DNA of 6,209 nt from Gaiellasilicea sp035525905 (GCA_035525905.1 DATLDK010000028.1:1-6209), one strand, 5' to 3'; positions 1 through 6,209 are shown, counted from the first letter of the stretch. Notes: generated from the letters alone by a model not told the origin. Numbers and translations: made by a program.

Positions 1-1
1 C

Positions 2-484
2 TACAAGCTTGCGAACGAGGGGACGGCGCGGCTCTATCACGACGAGAGCGGTGTTCCCTCGGTGGGGATCAGGCCGTACATCGTCTACGGCCCGGGACGC
101 GACCAGGGGATGACCTCGGGGCCGACGCTGGCGATGGCGGCGGCGGCGCATGGCGAGGAGTACGCGATCGGGTATGGCGGCATCGGTCAGTACGACTACG
201 CCCCGCTCGTCGGGCTCGCCTTCATCCGAGCCGCCACGGCGCCGGCGGGCGCGATCGTCGCGAACTTCCCCGGTGTCACCGCCTCGATGGAGGAGGTCGT
301 CGGGGCGATCGAGGCCGCGGCGCCCGAGGCAGCCGGGAGGATCACCTGGGACGAGCAGACGCTGCCGTTCCCGGCCGAGCTCGAAGCGCAGGCCCTCGAG
401 GAGCTGATCGGGCCGCTGCCGCAGGTGTCGCTCGCCGAGGGCGTCAGAGCGACGATCGAGCGCTTTCGTCTCAACCCCGCCTAG
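2..484 (+). CDS. NAD-dependent epimerase/dehydratase, C-terminal part (5' end outside window)
   Basis: The reading frame is open from base 2 to the TAG at 482-484 and gives 160 residues of a gene that begins upstream. The first residues, YKLANEGTAR, match the stretch around the catalytic Lys of the extended-SDR YxxxK motif, so the catalytic Tyr should lie just before the window. It is followed by GIRPYIVYGPGRDQG (visible residues 22-36), the substrate-side RPxxVYGPGR signature of extended SDR sugar or nucleotide-sugar epimerases and dehydratases. The Rossmann NAD-binding half (GxxGxxG) is missing only because of the window edge. An internal GTG at 62 is not a credible start, because the motif upstream of it is in frame and conserved. 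Such enzymes oxidise a hydroxyl with bound NAD and then epimerise, dehydrate or reduce in the cytosol; the substrate cannot be told from this half. The stop is 1 nt before the next start, so the two genes are probably cotranscribed. Confidence 0.88.
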   Translation, partial: YKLANEGTARLYHDESGVPSVGIRPYIVYGPGRDQGMTSGPTLAMAAAAHGEEYAIGYGGIGQYDYAPLVGLAFIRAATAPAGAIVANFPGVTASMEEVVGAIEAAAPEAAGRITWDEQTLPFPAELEAQALEELIGPLPQVSLAEGVRATIERFRLNPA

Positions 485-485
485 C

Positions 486-2042
486 GTGCTCGATGTGCTG
501 ATCCGCGGCGGCCGCGTGATCGACGGCGCCGGCAATCCGTGGTACCGGGCCGACGTCGGCATCTCCGGCGATCGGATCGCCGCCCTGGGGCGCGTGGACG
601 AACTTGCTGGCCGCGTGATCGACGCAGACGGGCTCTTCGTCTGCCCCGGCTTCGTCGACATGCACACCCATTCCGACCTGCAGCTGCTCGTGAATCCGCA
701 ACACGAGGCCAAGGTGCTGCAGGGCGTGACGCTCGACGTGCTCGGCCAGGACGGGCTCAGCTACGCGCCCGTCACGGACGAGGTGCTAGAGCAGCTGCGC
801 GGGCAGCTCGCCGCCTGGAACGAGGATCCGCCCGACTTCGACTGGAGCTGGCGGACGGTAGGCGAGTATCTCGACCGCCTCGACGCCGACGGGATCGCAA
901 TCAACGCCGCCTACCTCGCGCCGCACGGGACGATCCGGATGATCGCGATGGGCACGGACGACCGGCCGCCGACGACCGAGGAGCTCGAGCACATGAAGCG
1001 GCTGCTGGCCGAGTCGCTCGAGCAGGGCGCGATCGGCCTCTCGACCGGCCTCACCTATACGCCCGGGATGTACGCGGACGACGACGAGATCGTCGCGCTG
1101 CTCGAGGTGGTGCGCGACCACGGCGGCTATTACACGCCGCACCACCGCAACTACGGCAAGCGCGCGCTCGAGGCCTACGCCGACTGCATCGAGATCGCCC
1201 GGCGCTCCAGCGTGCCGCTCCATTTGGCGCACGCGCACCTCGGCTTCCCAATCAACAAGGGCCGCGCGCCCGAGTTGCTCGCGATGATCGACCGCGCACG
1301 GGACGACGGCATCGAAGTGACGCTCGACACCTATCCGTACCTTGCGGGCTCGACCTATCTGCACTCGATGCTGCCGAGCTGGATGCATGTCGGCGGCGGT
1401 GCGGCGACGATCGCGCGGCTGCGCGACCCGTTGCTACGGGAGCGCCTGCGCGTCGAGATCGAGGAGGTGGGCTCGGACGGGTTCCACGAGATCCCGGTCG
1501 ACTGGTCGATCGTGCATGTCGACGGCAGTCCGGTCAGCGAGGCGGCGGCTGCCGCAGGAGCGCGCCCGATCGACTGGGTGTGCGAACTGCTGGTCGAGCG
1601 CAGCCTCGGGGTCTCATGCGTTGCTCACTTCGGCAACGAGGAGAATGTGCGCACGACGATGGCGCACTGGTCGCACACCGTCGGCAGCGACGGGATCATC
1701 GTCGGCGAACGCCCGCACCCGCGCGGCTGGGGCACGTTCCCGCGCTACTTCGCCGTCTACGTGCGCGAGCTCGGGATCCTGACCTGGGAGGAGGCGGTGC
1801 GGAAGATGACGTCGCTCCCCGCACAGCGGTTGGGCTTTCCGGACCGCGGGCTGCTCCGCCCCGGCATGGCGGCCGACGTGACCTGCATCGATCCGGAGAC
1901 GATTCGCGACACCGCCACGTACCAGGACCCCCGCCGGCAGCCGGAGGGGATCCCGTACGTGCTCGTGAACGGCGTCGTCGCCGTCGACGACGGGCGGCAC
2001 ACGGGCGCGCTGGCCGGCCGCGCGCTCCGCTCGTCCGGCTAG
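486..2042 (+). CDS. N-acyl-D-amino-acid deacylase (D-aminoacylase-type amidohydrolase)
   Basis: This 518-residue protein has the usual length and organisation of D-aminoacylases: a small beta-sandwich built from both termini around a TIM-barrel amidohydrolase core. Visible active-site elements are HTH (H60, H62) after beta-strand 1, H220 in TPHHR, H249 in LHLAH, and D402 in GSDG, followed by the family signature HPRGWGTFPR (411-420) and MTSLPAQRLG (441-450). The family hydrolyses N-acyl-D-amino acids to a D-amino acid and a carboxylate in the cytosol, using one or two Zn ions. The segment KVLQGVTLDVLGQDGLSYAP aligns with the family's KVSQGVTTVVxGNCGIS, so the usual Cys ligand is replaced by Asp (D89). 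This may define a subgroup with another metal arrangement or substrate, such as dipeptides or other cyclic or acyl amides. The GTG start lies 1 nt after the preceding stop with no clear Shine-Dalgarno, so translational coupling is likely; an in-frame GTG at 495 is an alternative. The stop overlaps that of the convergent VOC gene. Confidence 0.9.
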   Translation: MLDVLIRGGRVIDGAGNPWYRADVGISGDRIAALGRVDELAGRVIDADGLFVCPGFVDMHTHSDLQLLVNPQHEAKVLQGVTLDVLGQDGLSYAPVTDEVLEQLRGQLAAWNEDPPDFDWSWRTVGEYLDRLDADGIAINAAYLAPHGTIRMIAMGTDDRPPTTEELEHMKRLLAESLEQGAIGLSTGLTYTPGMYADDDEIVALLEVVRDHGGYYTPHHRNYGKRALEAYADCIEIARRSSVPLHLAHAHLGFPINKGRAPELLAMIDRARDDGIEVTLDTYPYLAGSTYLHSMLPSWMHVGGGAATIARLRDPLLRERLRVEIEEVGSDGFHEIPVDWSIVHVDGSPVSEAAAAAGARPIDWVCELLVERSLGVSCVAHFGNEENVRTTMAHWSHTVGSDGIIVGERPHPRGWGTFPRYFAVYVRELGILTWEEAVRKMTSLPAQRLGFPDRGLLRPGMAADVTCIDPETIRDTATYQDPRRQPEGIPYVLVNGVVAVDDGRHTGALAGRALRSSG

Positions 2043-2398
2043 CCGGCGTTCGGATCGGTCTGCCAGAGCCCGAAGTCGTTGCCCTCGCTGTCCGTGCAGG
2101 TCGCGAACCAGCCCATGCTCGGGACCGGCATCGGGGCCGCGGCCTGGCCGCCGAGCTCGTTGACACGGGCGGCCCCGGCCTTGATGTCGTCGACGTCGAA
2201 GTACACGCGCGGGCCGCGCTTGTCGCCGTCGGCCTCGTAGATCGCGCCGCCTTGGTTGTCGGAGAACCGCGTCATCAGGTACTCGGACGGCGCGCCCTCG
2301 TACGCCTGGAACTGCCAGCCGAAGAGCGAGCCCCAGAAGTCCCGCGCCTTCGCGGTGTCGCCGGCCGGGATCTCCACATGCACCATCTGCCCTGCCAT
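2039..2398 (-). CDS. VOC family protein (glyoxalase/bleomycin-resistance fold)
   Basis: This 119-residue protein is a two-module vicinal-oxygen-chelate domain. MVHVEIPAGD (5-14) with H7 is the first strand, TAKARDFWGSLFGWQF (15-30) the typical helix and FYxxLFGW-like turn, VYFDVDDI (65-72) the start of the second module, and DSEGNDFGLWQ (103-113) the final strand. VOC members include glyoxalases, dioxygenases, epimerases and resistance or binding proteins. The position that is usually a metal-binding Glu in the last strand appears as W112-Q113, so canonical glyoxalase I chemistry is not supported and the specific role is unknown. The ATG is well supported by AAGGAG 6 nt upstream. It follows the SDR gene on the same strand by 61 bp, which is compatible with one transcript. 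It ends tail to tail with the deacylase, and the two stops share CTAG. Confidence 0.87.
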   Translation of the reverse strand: MAGQMVHVEIPAGDTAKARDFWGSLFGWQFQAYEGAPSEYLMTRFSDNQGGAIYEADGDKRGPRVYFDVDDIKAGAARVNELGGQAAAPMPVPSMGWFATCTDSEGNDFGLWQTDPNAG

Positions 2399-2404
2399 GT
2401 CTAA

Positions 2405-2410
2405 CTCCTT
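2405..2410 (-). promoter_or_regulatory. Shine-Dalgarno of the VOC gene
   Basis: On the minus strand this reads AAGGAG, followed by TTAGAC and the ATG at 2398-2396. The 6-nt spacing is good and fixes the start of the VOC gene. One arm of an inverted repeat ends on the first base of this site. Confidence 0.8.
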
Positions 2411-2439
2411 TCGTCGTTACTTGTCACTACGACGACGAA
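2410..2439 (-). repeat. Inverted repeat in the SDR-VOC spacer, abutting the VOC Shine-Dalgarno
   Basis: TTCGTCGT (2410-2417) and ACGACGAA (2432-2439) are perfect 8-bp complements separated by 14 nt; a shifted register (2411-2417 with 2429-2435) is also possible. It lies in the 61-bp gap between the SDR stop and the VOC start. No T-run follows the stem on either strand, so it is not a standard intrinsic terminator. It could be an operator, an mRNA hairpin beside the ribosome binding site, or a by-product of the CGT/ACG-rich composition. Confidence 0.45.
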
Positions 2440-2459
2440 CGGGACGCAAAGTAATCGAC

Positions 2460-3227
2460 TCAGCGCGAAAGCCAGCCGCCGTCGACCGGCAGCGTCACGC
2501 CGTGCACATAGTCCGCAGCGGCGGAGGAGAGGAACACGACGGCGCCGCCGATGTCGGCGGCCTCGCCCCAGCGGCCTGCGGGGATCCGCACGTCGATCTG
2601 GGCGGTGCGCTCGGGGTCGTCGCGCCAGATCCGCGCATTCAGGGCCGTCTTGACGTAGCCGGGGGCGACCGCGTTGACGTTGACCCGATGCGGCGCCCAC
2701 TCGTTGGCGAGCGCCATCGTCAGCTGCGAGACGCCGCCTTTGCTCGCGGCGTAGGAGGCGATGCGAAAGCCGCCCTGGAAGCTCATCACCGAGGCGATGT
2801 TCACGATCTTGCCGCTGCCCCGGCCGACCATGATCCGGCCTGCGAGCTGGCAGAGCTCGAACGTCGCCGTCAGGTTCACCTCGATCACCTCGTCCCAGTC
2901 GGCGAGCTCGTGGTCGACCGCGTCGGAGGCGCGGCCGATCCCGTGCGAGTTCACGAGGATGTCGATCCCGCCCAACCCCTCGACGGCCTTCTCGAACCCA
3001 CGTCGAAGAGCGTCCCGGTCGTTGAGGTCGGCGCGAACAGCGATGCCGTCGAGCTCGGCGGCTGCTTCCTCGGCGCTGTCCGAGCGGCCGAGCACCGCAA
3101 TGCTCGCGCCGGCATCCACGAGCGATTGCGCGATCCCGCGCCCGATGCCACCGCCGCCGCCCGTAACGAGCGCGCGGCGTCCTGTCAGGTCGAAGGGGCC
3201 GGCCAACGGTCTCGGAGCGTAGTACAC
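2460..3227 (-). CDS. KduD-like short-chain dehydrogenase/reductase (SDR)
   Basis: This is a classical SDR of 255 residues if started at GTG 3227. In that numbering it shows the cofactor loop TGGGGGIG (22-29), the active-site Asn in EVNLTA (N118), catalytic Ser in IAS (S146), and YAASK (Y159, K163) with the standard 13-residue Ser-Tyr spacing. VNAVAPGYVKT and the C-terminal DYVHG, PVDGGW follow. MSFQGG, ALANEW, IPAGRWGE and DYVHG closely resemble 2-dehydro-3-deoxy-D-gluconate 5-dehydrogenase/gluconate 5-dehydrogenase (KduD) proteins, so a cytosolic NAD(P)-dependent oxidation of a sugar acid or hydroxy acid is likely. Arg in VLGRSD after beta-2 hints at NADP. The usual NNAG motif reads NSHG. 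The frame stays open to ATG 3326, but that extension overlaps the divergent PLP gene and has no family match. GTG 3227 or TTG 3206 (248 residues) are better starts, though neither has a convincing Shine-Dalgarno. The VOC gene follows on the same strand. Confidence 0.88.
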   Translation of the reverse strand: MYYAPRPLAGPFDLTGRRALVTGGGGGIGRGIAQSLVDAGASIAVLGRSDSAEEAAAELDGIAVRADLNDRDALRRGFEKAVEGLGGIDILVNSHGIGRASDAVDHELADWDEVIEVNLTATFELCQLAGRIMVGRGSGKIVNIASVMSFQGGFRIASYAASKGGVSQLTMALANEWAPHRVNVNAVAPGYVKTALNARIWRDDPERTAQIDVRIPAGRWGEAADIGGAVVFLSSAAADYVHGVTLPVDGGWLSR

Positions 3228-3252
3228 CGACAGCTGAGGTAACGTCCGCTCG

Positions 3253-4302
3253 ATGCAGCTCTCGGAGCTGGAGACGCCGGTGCTCGTCGCGGATCTCGAC
3301 GCGATCGAGCGGAACGTCTCCCGCATGCAGGCCTACTGCGACGAGCACGGCGTCGCACTGCGCCCGCACATCAAGACTCACAAGCTGCCCGAGCTGGCGC
3401 AGCTCCAGCTCGACGCCGGCGCGGTCGGCATCACGTGCCAGAAGCTCGGTGAGGCCGAGGTGATGGCTGACGCGGGCGTCGAGGACATCCTGCTCTCGTT
3501 CCCGCTCGTCGGCGAAGCGAAGGCCGAGCGGCTCGCGGCGCTGGCGAAGCGCGTGACGATGACCGTCGTCGGCGACTCTGCTGCCGTCGCCCGAGGCCTC
3601 GCGCCCGTGCTCGCGCGGCACGGCCTGGAGGTCGACTTCCTCGTCGAGTGCGACACGGGCCTGGGGCGGACCGGCGTTCAGAGCCCCGAGGAGGCTGCCG
3701 ACCTGGCCGAGGTCGTGCACGCGCTCGAGGGGCTGCGCTTCGCCGGACTGATGACGTATCCATCCCTGCCCGAGACCGCGGCCTGGCTCAAGGCCGCGCG
3801 CGAGGCCGTCGAGGCACGTGGCATCGTCGTCGACCGGGTCAGCGGCGGCGGCACGCCGACGGCCGACCGGACGCATGAGCTCGGTGTCGTCGACGAGCTT
3901 CGCGTCGGCACCTACATCTACGGAGACCGCTCCCTGCTCGTAAACGGGATGGCCCTCGACGACTGCGCGCTCCGCGTCGTCGCCACCGTCGTCAGCAGGC
4001 CCACGCGCGAGCGGGCGATCATCGACGCCGGCTCCAAGACGCTGACGACCGATCCGGCGCTCGGCGCGACAGGGCACGGCCTGCTCGTCGAGTTCCCCGA
4101 GGCCGAGATCTACGCGCTCAACGAGGAGCACGGCTACGTCGACGTCAGCCGTTGCGATCCTCCGCCTGAGATCGGCGATCGCGTCACGATCGTCCCCAAT
4201 CACGCCTGCACGGCCGCGAACATGCACGATGAGATCGTCATGCACCGCCGCGGCGAGATCGTCGAGACGCTGCCGACAGCGGCACGTGGAAAGGTGAGGT
4301 GA
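3253..4302 (+). CDS. D-serine dehydratase / D-threonine aldolase family PLP enzyme (alanine-racemase-type barrel)
   Basis: This 349-residue protein is a fold-type III PLP enzyme with an alanine-racemase-like N-terminal barrel and a DSD1-type C-terminal beta domain. RPHIKTHK (37-44) carries the expected PLP Lys, K41. Barrel segments VECDTGLGRTG (131-141), SGGGTPT (197-203) and ELRVGTYIYGD (215-225, phosphate and ring contacts) follow. PNHACTAAN (315-323) places H317 and C319 as a metal pair. His-x-Cys is the Zn site of eukaryotic D-serine dehydratases and related D-threo-3-hydroxyaspartate dehydratases; some D-threonine aldolases use His-x-Asp with Mn. The reaction is therefore either dehydration of a D-beta-hydroxy amino acid to a keto acid plus ammonia, or retro-aldol cleavage to glycine and an aldehyde. 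The adjoining ridA favours dehydratase. ATG 3253 matches the family N-terminus (LETPVLVADLDAIERN); a GAGGT at 3236-3240 is rather far (12 nt). The start lies 25 bp from that of the divergent SDR. Confidence 0.9.
   Translation: MQLSELETPVLVADLDAIERNVSRMQAYCDEHGVALRPHIKTHKLPELAQLQLDAGAVGITCQKLGEAEVMADAGVEDILLSFPLVGEAKAERLAALAKRVTMTVVGDSAAVARGLAPVLARHGLEVDFLVECDTGLGRTGVQSPEEAADLAEVVHALEGLRFAGLMTYPSLPETAAWLKAAREAVEARGIVVDRVSGGGTPTADRTHELGVVDELRVGTYIYGDRSLLVNGMALDDCALRVVATVVSRPTRERAIIDAGSKTLTTDPALGATGHGLLVEFPEAEIYALNEEHGYVDVSRCDPPPEIGDRVTIVPNHACTAANMHDEIVMHRRGEIVETLPTAARGKVR
4296..4300 (+). promoter_or_regulatory. Shine-Dalgarno of ridA
   Basis: GAGGT lies 5 nt before ATG 4306 and overlaps the TGA stop (4300-4302) of the PLP enzyme gene. 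Ribosomes ending the upstream gene would therefore sit at the ridA start, implying translational coupling. Confidence 0.6.
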
Positions 4303-4305
4303 GAG

Positions 4306-4683
4306 ATGAAGCAAGCGATCCAGCCGGAGGGTCTCGCGCGGCCGGCGGCACCGTACTCCCCCGTCGTCGTCAGCGGTGACCTCGTCTACACGGCCGGCCA
4401 GGTCGGCTTCGACGAGTCCGGCCAGCTGACCGCGGACGACATCACGGGGCAGACGAAGCAGGTCTTCAAGAACCTCGTGGCGTGCCTGCGGGCGGGGGGA
4501 TGCGAGCCCTCCGACGTGCTCAAGGTCAACGCCTACCTTGCAGACCTGGGCGATTTCGCGGCGTTCAACGAGGTCTATCGCGCCACCTTCCAGGAGCCGT
4601 ACCCCGCCCGCACGACGGTGGGCGTGAGCCTGCCCGGCGGCATCCTGGTCGAGGTCGAAGCGATCGCGCGCAGGCCCGGTTAG
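4306..4683 (+). CDS. ridA: RidA family reactive enamine/imine deaminase
   Basis: This 125-residue protein has the length and motifs of the RidA/YER057c/UK114 family: APYSPVVVSGDLVYTAGQ (15-32), a middle VLKVNAYLAD (71-80), and the active-site block YPARTTVGV (99-107) with the ketoacid-binding R102, then LVEVEAIA with E118. RidA trimers hydrolyse 2-aminoacrylate and related enamines/imines released by PLP-dependent dehydratases, giving a keto acid and ammonia and protecting other PLP enzymes from damage. The conserved Arg argues for an active RidA-type deaminase rather than an Arg-lacking Rid subgroup. It starts 3 nt after the stop of the D-serine dehydratase/D-threonine aldolase-type gene, with its ribosome site over that stop. 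The pair most likely acts as an enzyme and its dedicated intermediate-clearing partner. No clear intrinsic terminator follows. Confidence 0.93.
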   Translation: MKQAIQPEGLARPAAPYSPVVVSGDLVYTAGQVGFDESGQLTADDITGQTKQVFKNLVACLRAGGCEPSDVLKVNAYLADLGDFAAFNEVYRATFQEPYPARTTVGVSLPGGILVEVEAIARRPG

Positions 4684-4703
4684 GCCGGCTTGCAGGGCTT
4701 TCC

Positions 4704-4712
4704 TGCTACGGT
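4704..4712 (+). promoter_or_regulatory. Possible extended -10 promoter for the helicase gene
   Basis: TGCTACGGT resembles an extended -10 element (TGn plus TACGGT) and lies at the start of the non-coding leader. No good -35 is seen at 16-18 nt spacing; TTGCAG at 4690-4695 is too close. If used, it would give a 5' untranslated leader of about 105 nt before the TTG start. This is a weak pattern-based call. Confidence 0.3.
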
Positions 4713-4772
4713 GTGTGCACGGAAGCCATCCGGCGCCGTGGAGATCTAGCTTCTCGTTCCTCCTTTTTAGGT

Positions 4773-4799
4773 TGTTCGAGGTCAGTTGCGTCTCGAACA
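4773..4799 (+). repeat. Inverted repeat in the helicase leader
   Basis: TGTTCGAG (4773-4780) and CTCGAACA (4792-4799) form a perfect 8-bp inverted repeat with an 11-nt loop. It may be an mRNA hairpin nested in the larger leader structure or a DNA operator. The half-sites TCGAAC/GTTCGA resemble those of Gram-positive LexA boxes but are in the outward order and spacing is wrong, so a LexA site is not claimed. Confidence 0.55.
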
Positions 4800-4809
4800 T
4801 GCACGTATC

Positions 4810-4815
4810 AAGGAG
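4810..4815 (+). promoter_or_regulatory. Shine-Dalgarno of the DEAD-box helicase gene
   Basis: AAGGAG lies 8 nt before TTG 4824. This ideal spacing is the main reason to choose the TTG start over in-frame codons further upstream, which would extend into the non-coding leader and ridA. Confidence 0.8.
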
Positions 4816-4823
4816 TAGAACAC

Positions 4824-5996
<1,173 letters not shown>

Positions 5997-6006
5997 GCTT
6001 CGCCGC

Positions 6007-6209
6007 GTGAGCCGCGAGCCGGACCTCAACGTCGTCGGCGGTGAGCTGCTCGCGTGCTCGCTCGAGCCGATGACCGGCTTCTACCGCGACGGCTGCTGCG
6101 GAACCGGGGAGGAGGACGTGGGCAGCCACACGGTTTGCGCGGTGATGACCGAGGAGTTCCTCGAGTTCAGCCGCCGCGCCGGCAACGACCTCTCGACGCC
6201 GCGGCCCGA
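6007..6209 (+). CDS. DUF2237 family protein, N-terminal part (3' end outside window)
   Basis: From GTG 6007 the frame is open to the window edge and gives 67 residues. NVVGGELLACS (8-18), PMTGFYRDGCCGTG (21-34), EDVGSHTVCAVMTEEFL (36-52) and GNDLSTPRP (59-67) match the conserved pattern of DUF2237, a small family of unknown function usually of about 110-130 residues, so roughly half is present. The Cys-rich DGCC and HTVCAVMT elements are the family's hallmark; any metal or redox role is speculative. The start is chosen because it precedes the conserved NVxGG segment directly. The Shine-Dalgarno is weak, and the gene begins 10 nt after the helicase stop, so it is probably read from the same transcript. 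Confidence 0.85.
   Translation, partial: MSREPDLNVVGGELLACSLEPMTGFYRDGCCGTGEEDVGSHTVCAVMTEEFLEFSRRAGNDLSTPRP

Larger units (their letters stand above)
4756..4821 (+). promoter_or_regulatory. Leader RNA structure that can mask the helicase Shine-Dalgarno
   Basis: CTCCTT (4760-4765) is fully complementary to the Shine-Dalgarno AAGGAG (4810-4815). The four preceding bases GTTC (4756-4759) are complementary to GAAC (4818-4821) after a 2-nt TA bulge, giving 10 bp that would bury the ribosome binding site up to 2 nt from the TTG start. Inside it is a separate perfect 8-bp hairpin, TGTTCGAG (4773-4780) with CTCGAACA (4792-4799), extendable by one G-T pair. Such architecture fits a translational switch, for example temperature-responsive or autoregulated by the helicase. 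The pairing is read directly from the sequence; the regulatory role is inferred. Confidence 0.5.

Noticed and set aside
62..64. GTG at 62 as start of the epimerase gene
   Set aside because: The conserved YKLANEGTAR segment upstream is in the same frame, so the gene comes in from outside the window.
539..2404. 621-residue open frame on the plus strand overlapping the deacylase
   Set aside because: It is the +2 frame of the deacylase, extremely Arg/Ala-rich, and runs antisense through the VOC gene. No motif supports it.
3228..3326. N-terminal extension of the SDR to ATG 3326
   Set aside because: The extra 33 residues lie antisense to the conserved N-terminus of the PLP enzyme and look non-homologous to SDRs; GTG 3227 or TTG 3206 fit the family better.
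4692..4706. Intrinsic terminator after ridA (GCAGG/CCTGC stem)
   Set aside because: The stem is only 5 bp and is not followed by a T-run.
4773..4805. LexA/SOS box in the helicase leader
   Set aside because: TCGAAC and GTTCGA half-sites are present but in the wrong order and with wrong spacing for a Gram-positive LexA box.
4482..4823. Upstream extension of the helicase into ridA
   Set aside because: The extension is out-of-frame ridA sequence plus leader. TTG 4824 has an ideal Shine-Dalgarno and begins the conserved helicase N-terminus.

Overview
The window is high-GC, densely packed bacterial chromosome with strong G/C bias at third codon positions, GTG/TTG starts and very short intergenic gaps. 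Codon style and gene types (a KduD-like SDR, a D-serine dehydratase/D-threonine aldolase-type PLP enzyme, a small VOC protein, DUF2237) suggest a soil-type actinomycete, possibly of the Thermoleophilia/Gaiellales kind. That placement is an impression from composition, not a demonstrated assignment. I see no rRNA, tRNA, CRISPR array, insertion sequence, integrase or phage gene.

Layout. Bases 2-484 (+) are the C-terminal half of an NAD-dependent epimerase/dehydratase that enters from the left. One base later, 486-2042 (+) encodes an N-acyl-D-amino-acid deacylase-type amidohydrolase. It meets a small VOC/glyoxalase-fold gene (2039-2398, -) tail to tail, and the two genes share the palindromic stop CTAG. 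Upstream of the VOC gene on the same strand is a KduD-like short-chain dehydrogenase (2460-3227, -). Divergent from it, about 25 bp away, is a two-gene unit: a fold-type III PLP enzyme of the D-serine dehydratase/D-threonine aldolase family (3253-4302, +) and ridA (4306-4683, +). A 140-bp leader (4684-4823) then precedes a compact DEAD-box RNA helicase (4824-5996, +, TTG start). A DUF2237 gene (6007 onward, +) runs off the right edge.

How the genes may work together. The left two thirds read as a catabolic island for D-amino acids or their N-acyl derivatives. The deacylase would release a D-amino acid, the PLP enzyme would dehydrate or cleave a D-beta-hydroxy amino acid, and RidA would hydrolyse the enamine/imine made by such a dehydratase. 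The SDR and epimerase/dehydratase would handle hydroxy- or keto-acid or sugar-like carbon skeletons. This is inference from families and order; no substrate is proven by sequence.

The helicase and DUF2237 genes look like an unrelated housekeeping segment. The most distinctive non-coding signal is in the helicase leader. A CTCCTT tract extended by GTTC can pair with the helicase Shine-Dalgarno AAGGAG and the downstream GAAC (10 bp with a 2-nt bulge), around a second perfect 8-bp hairpin. This could be a translational switch.
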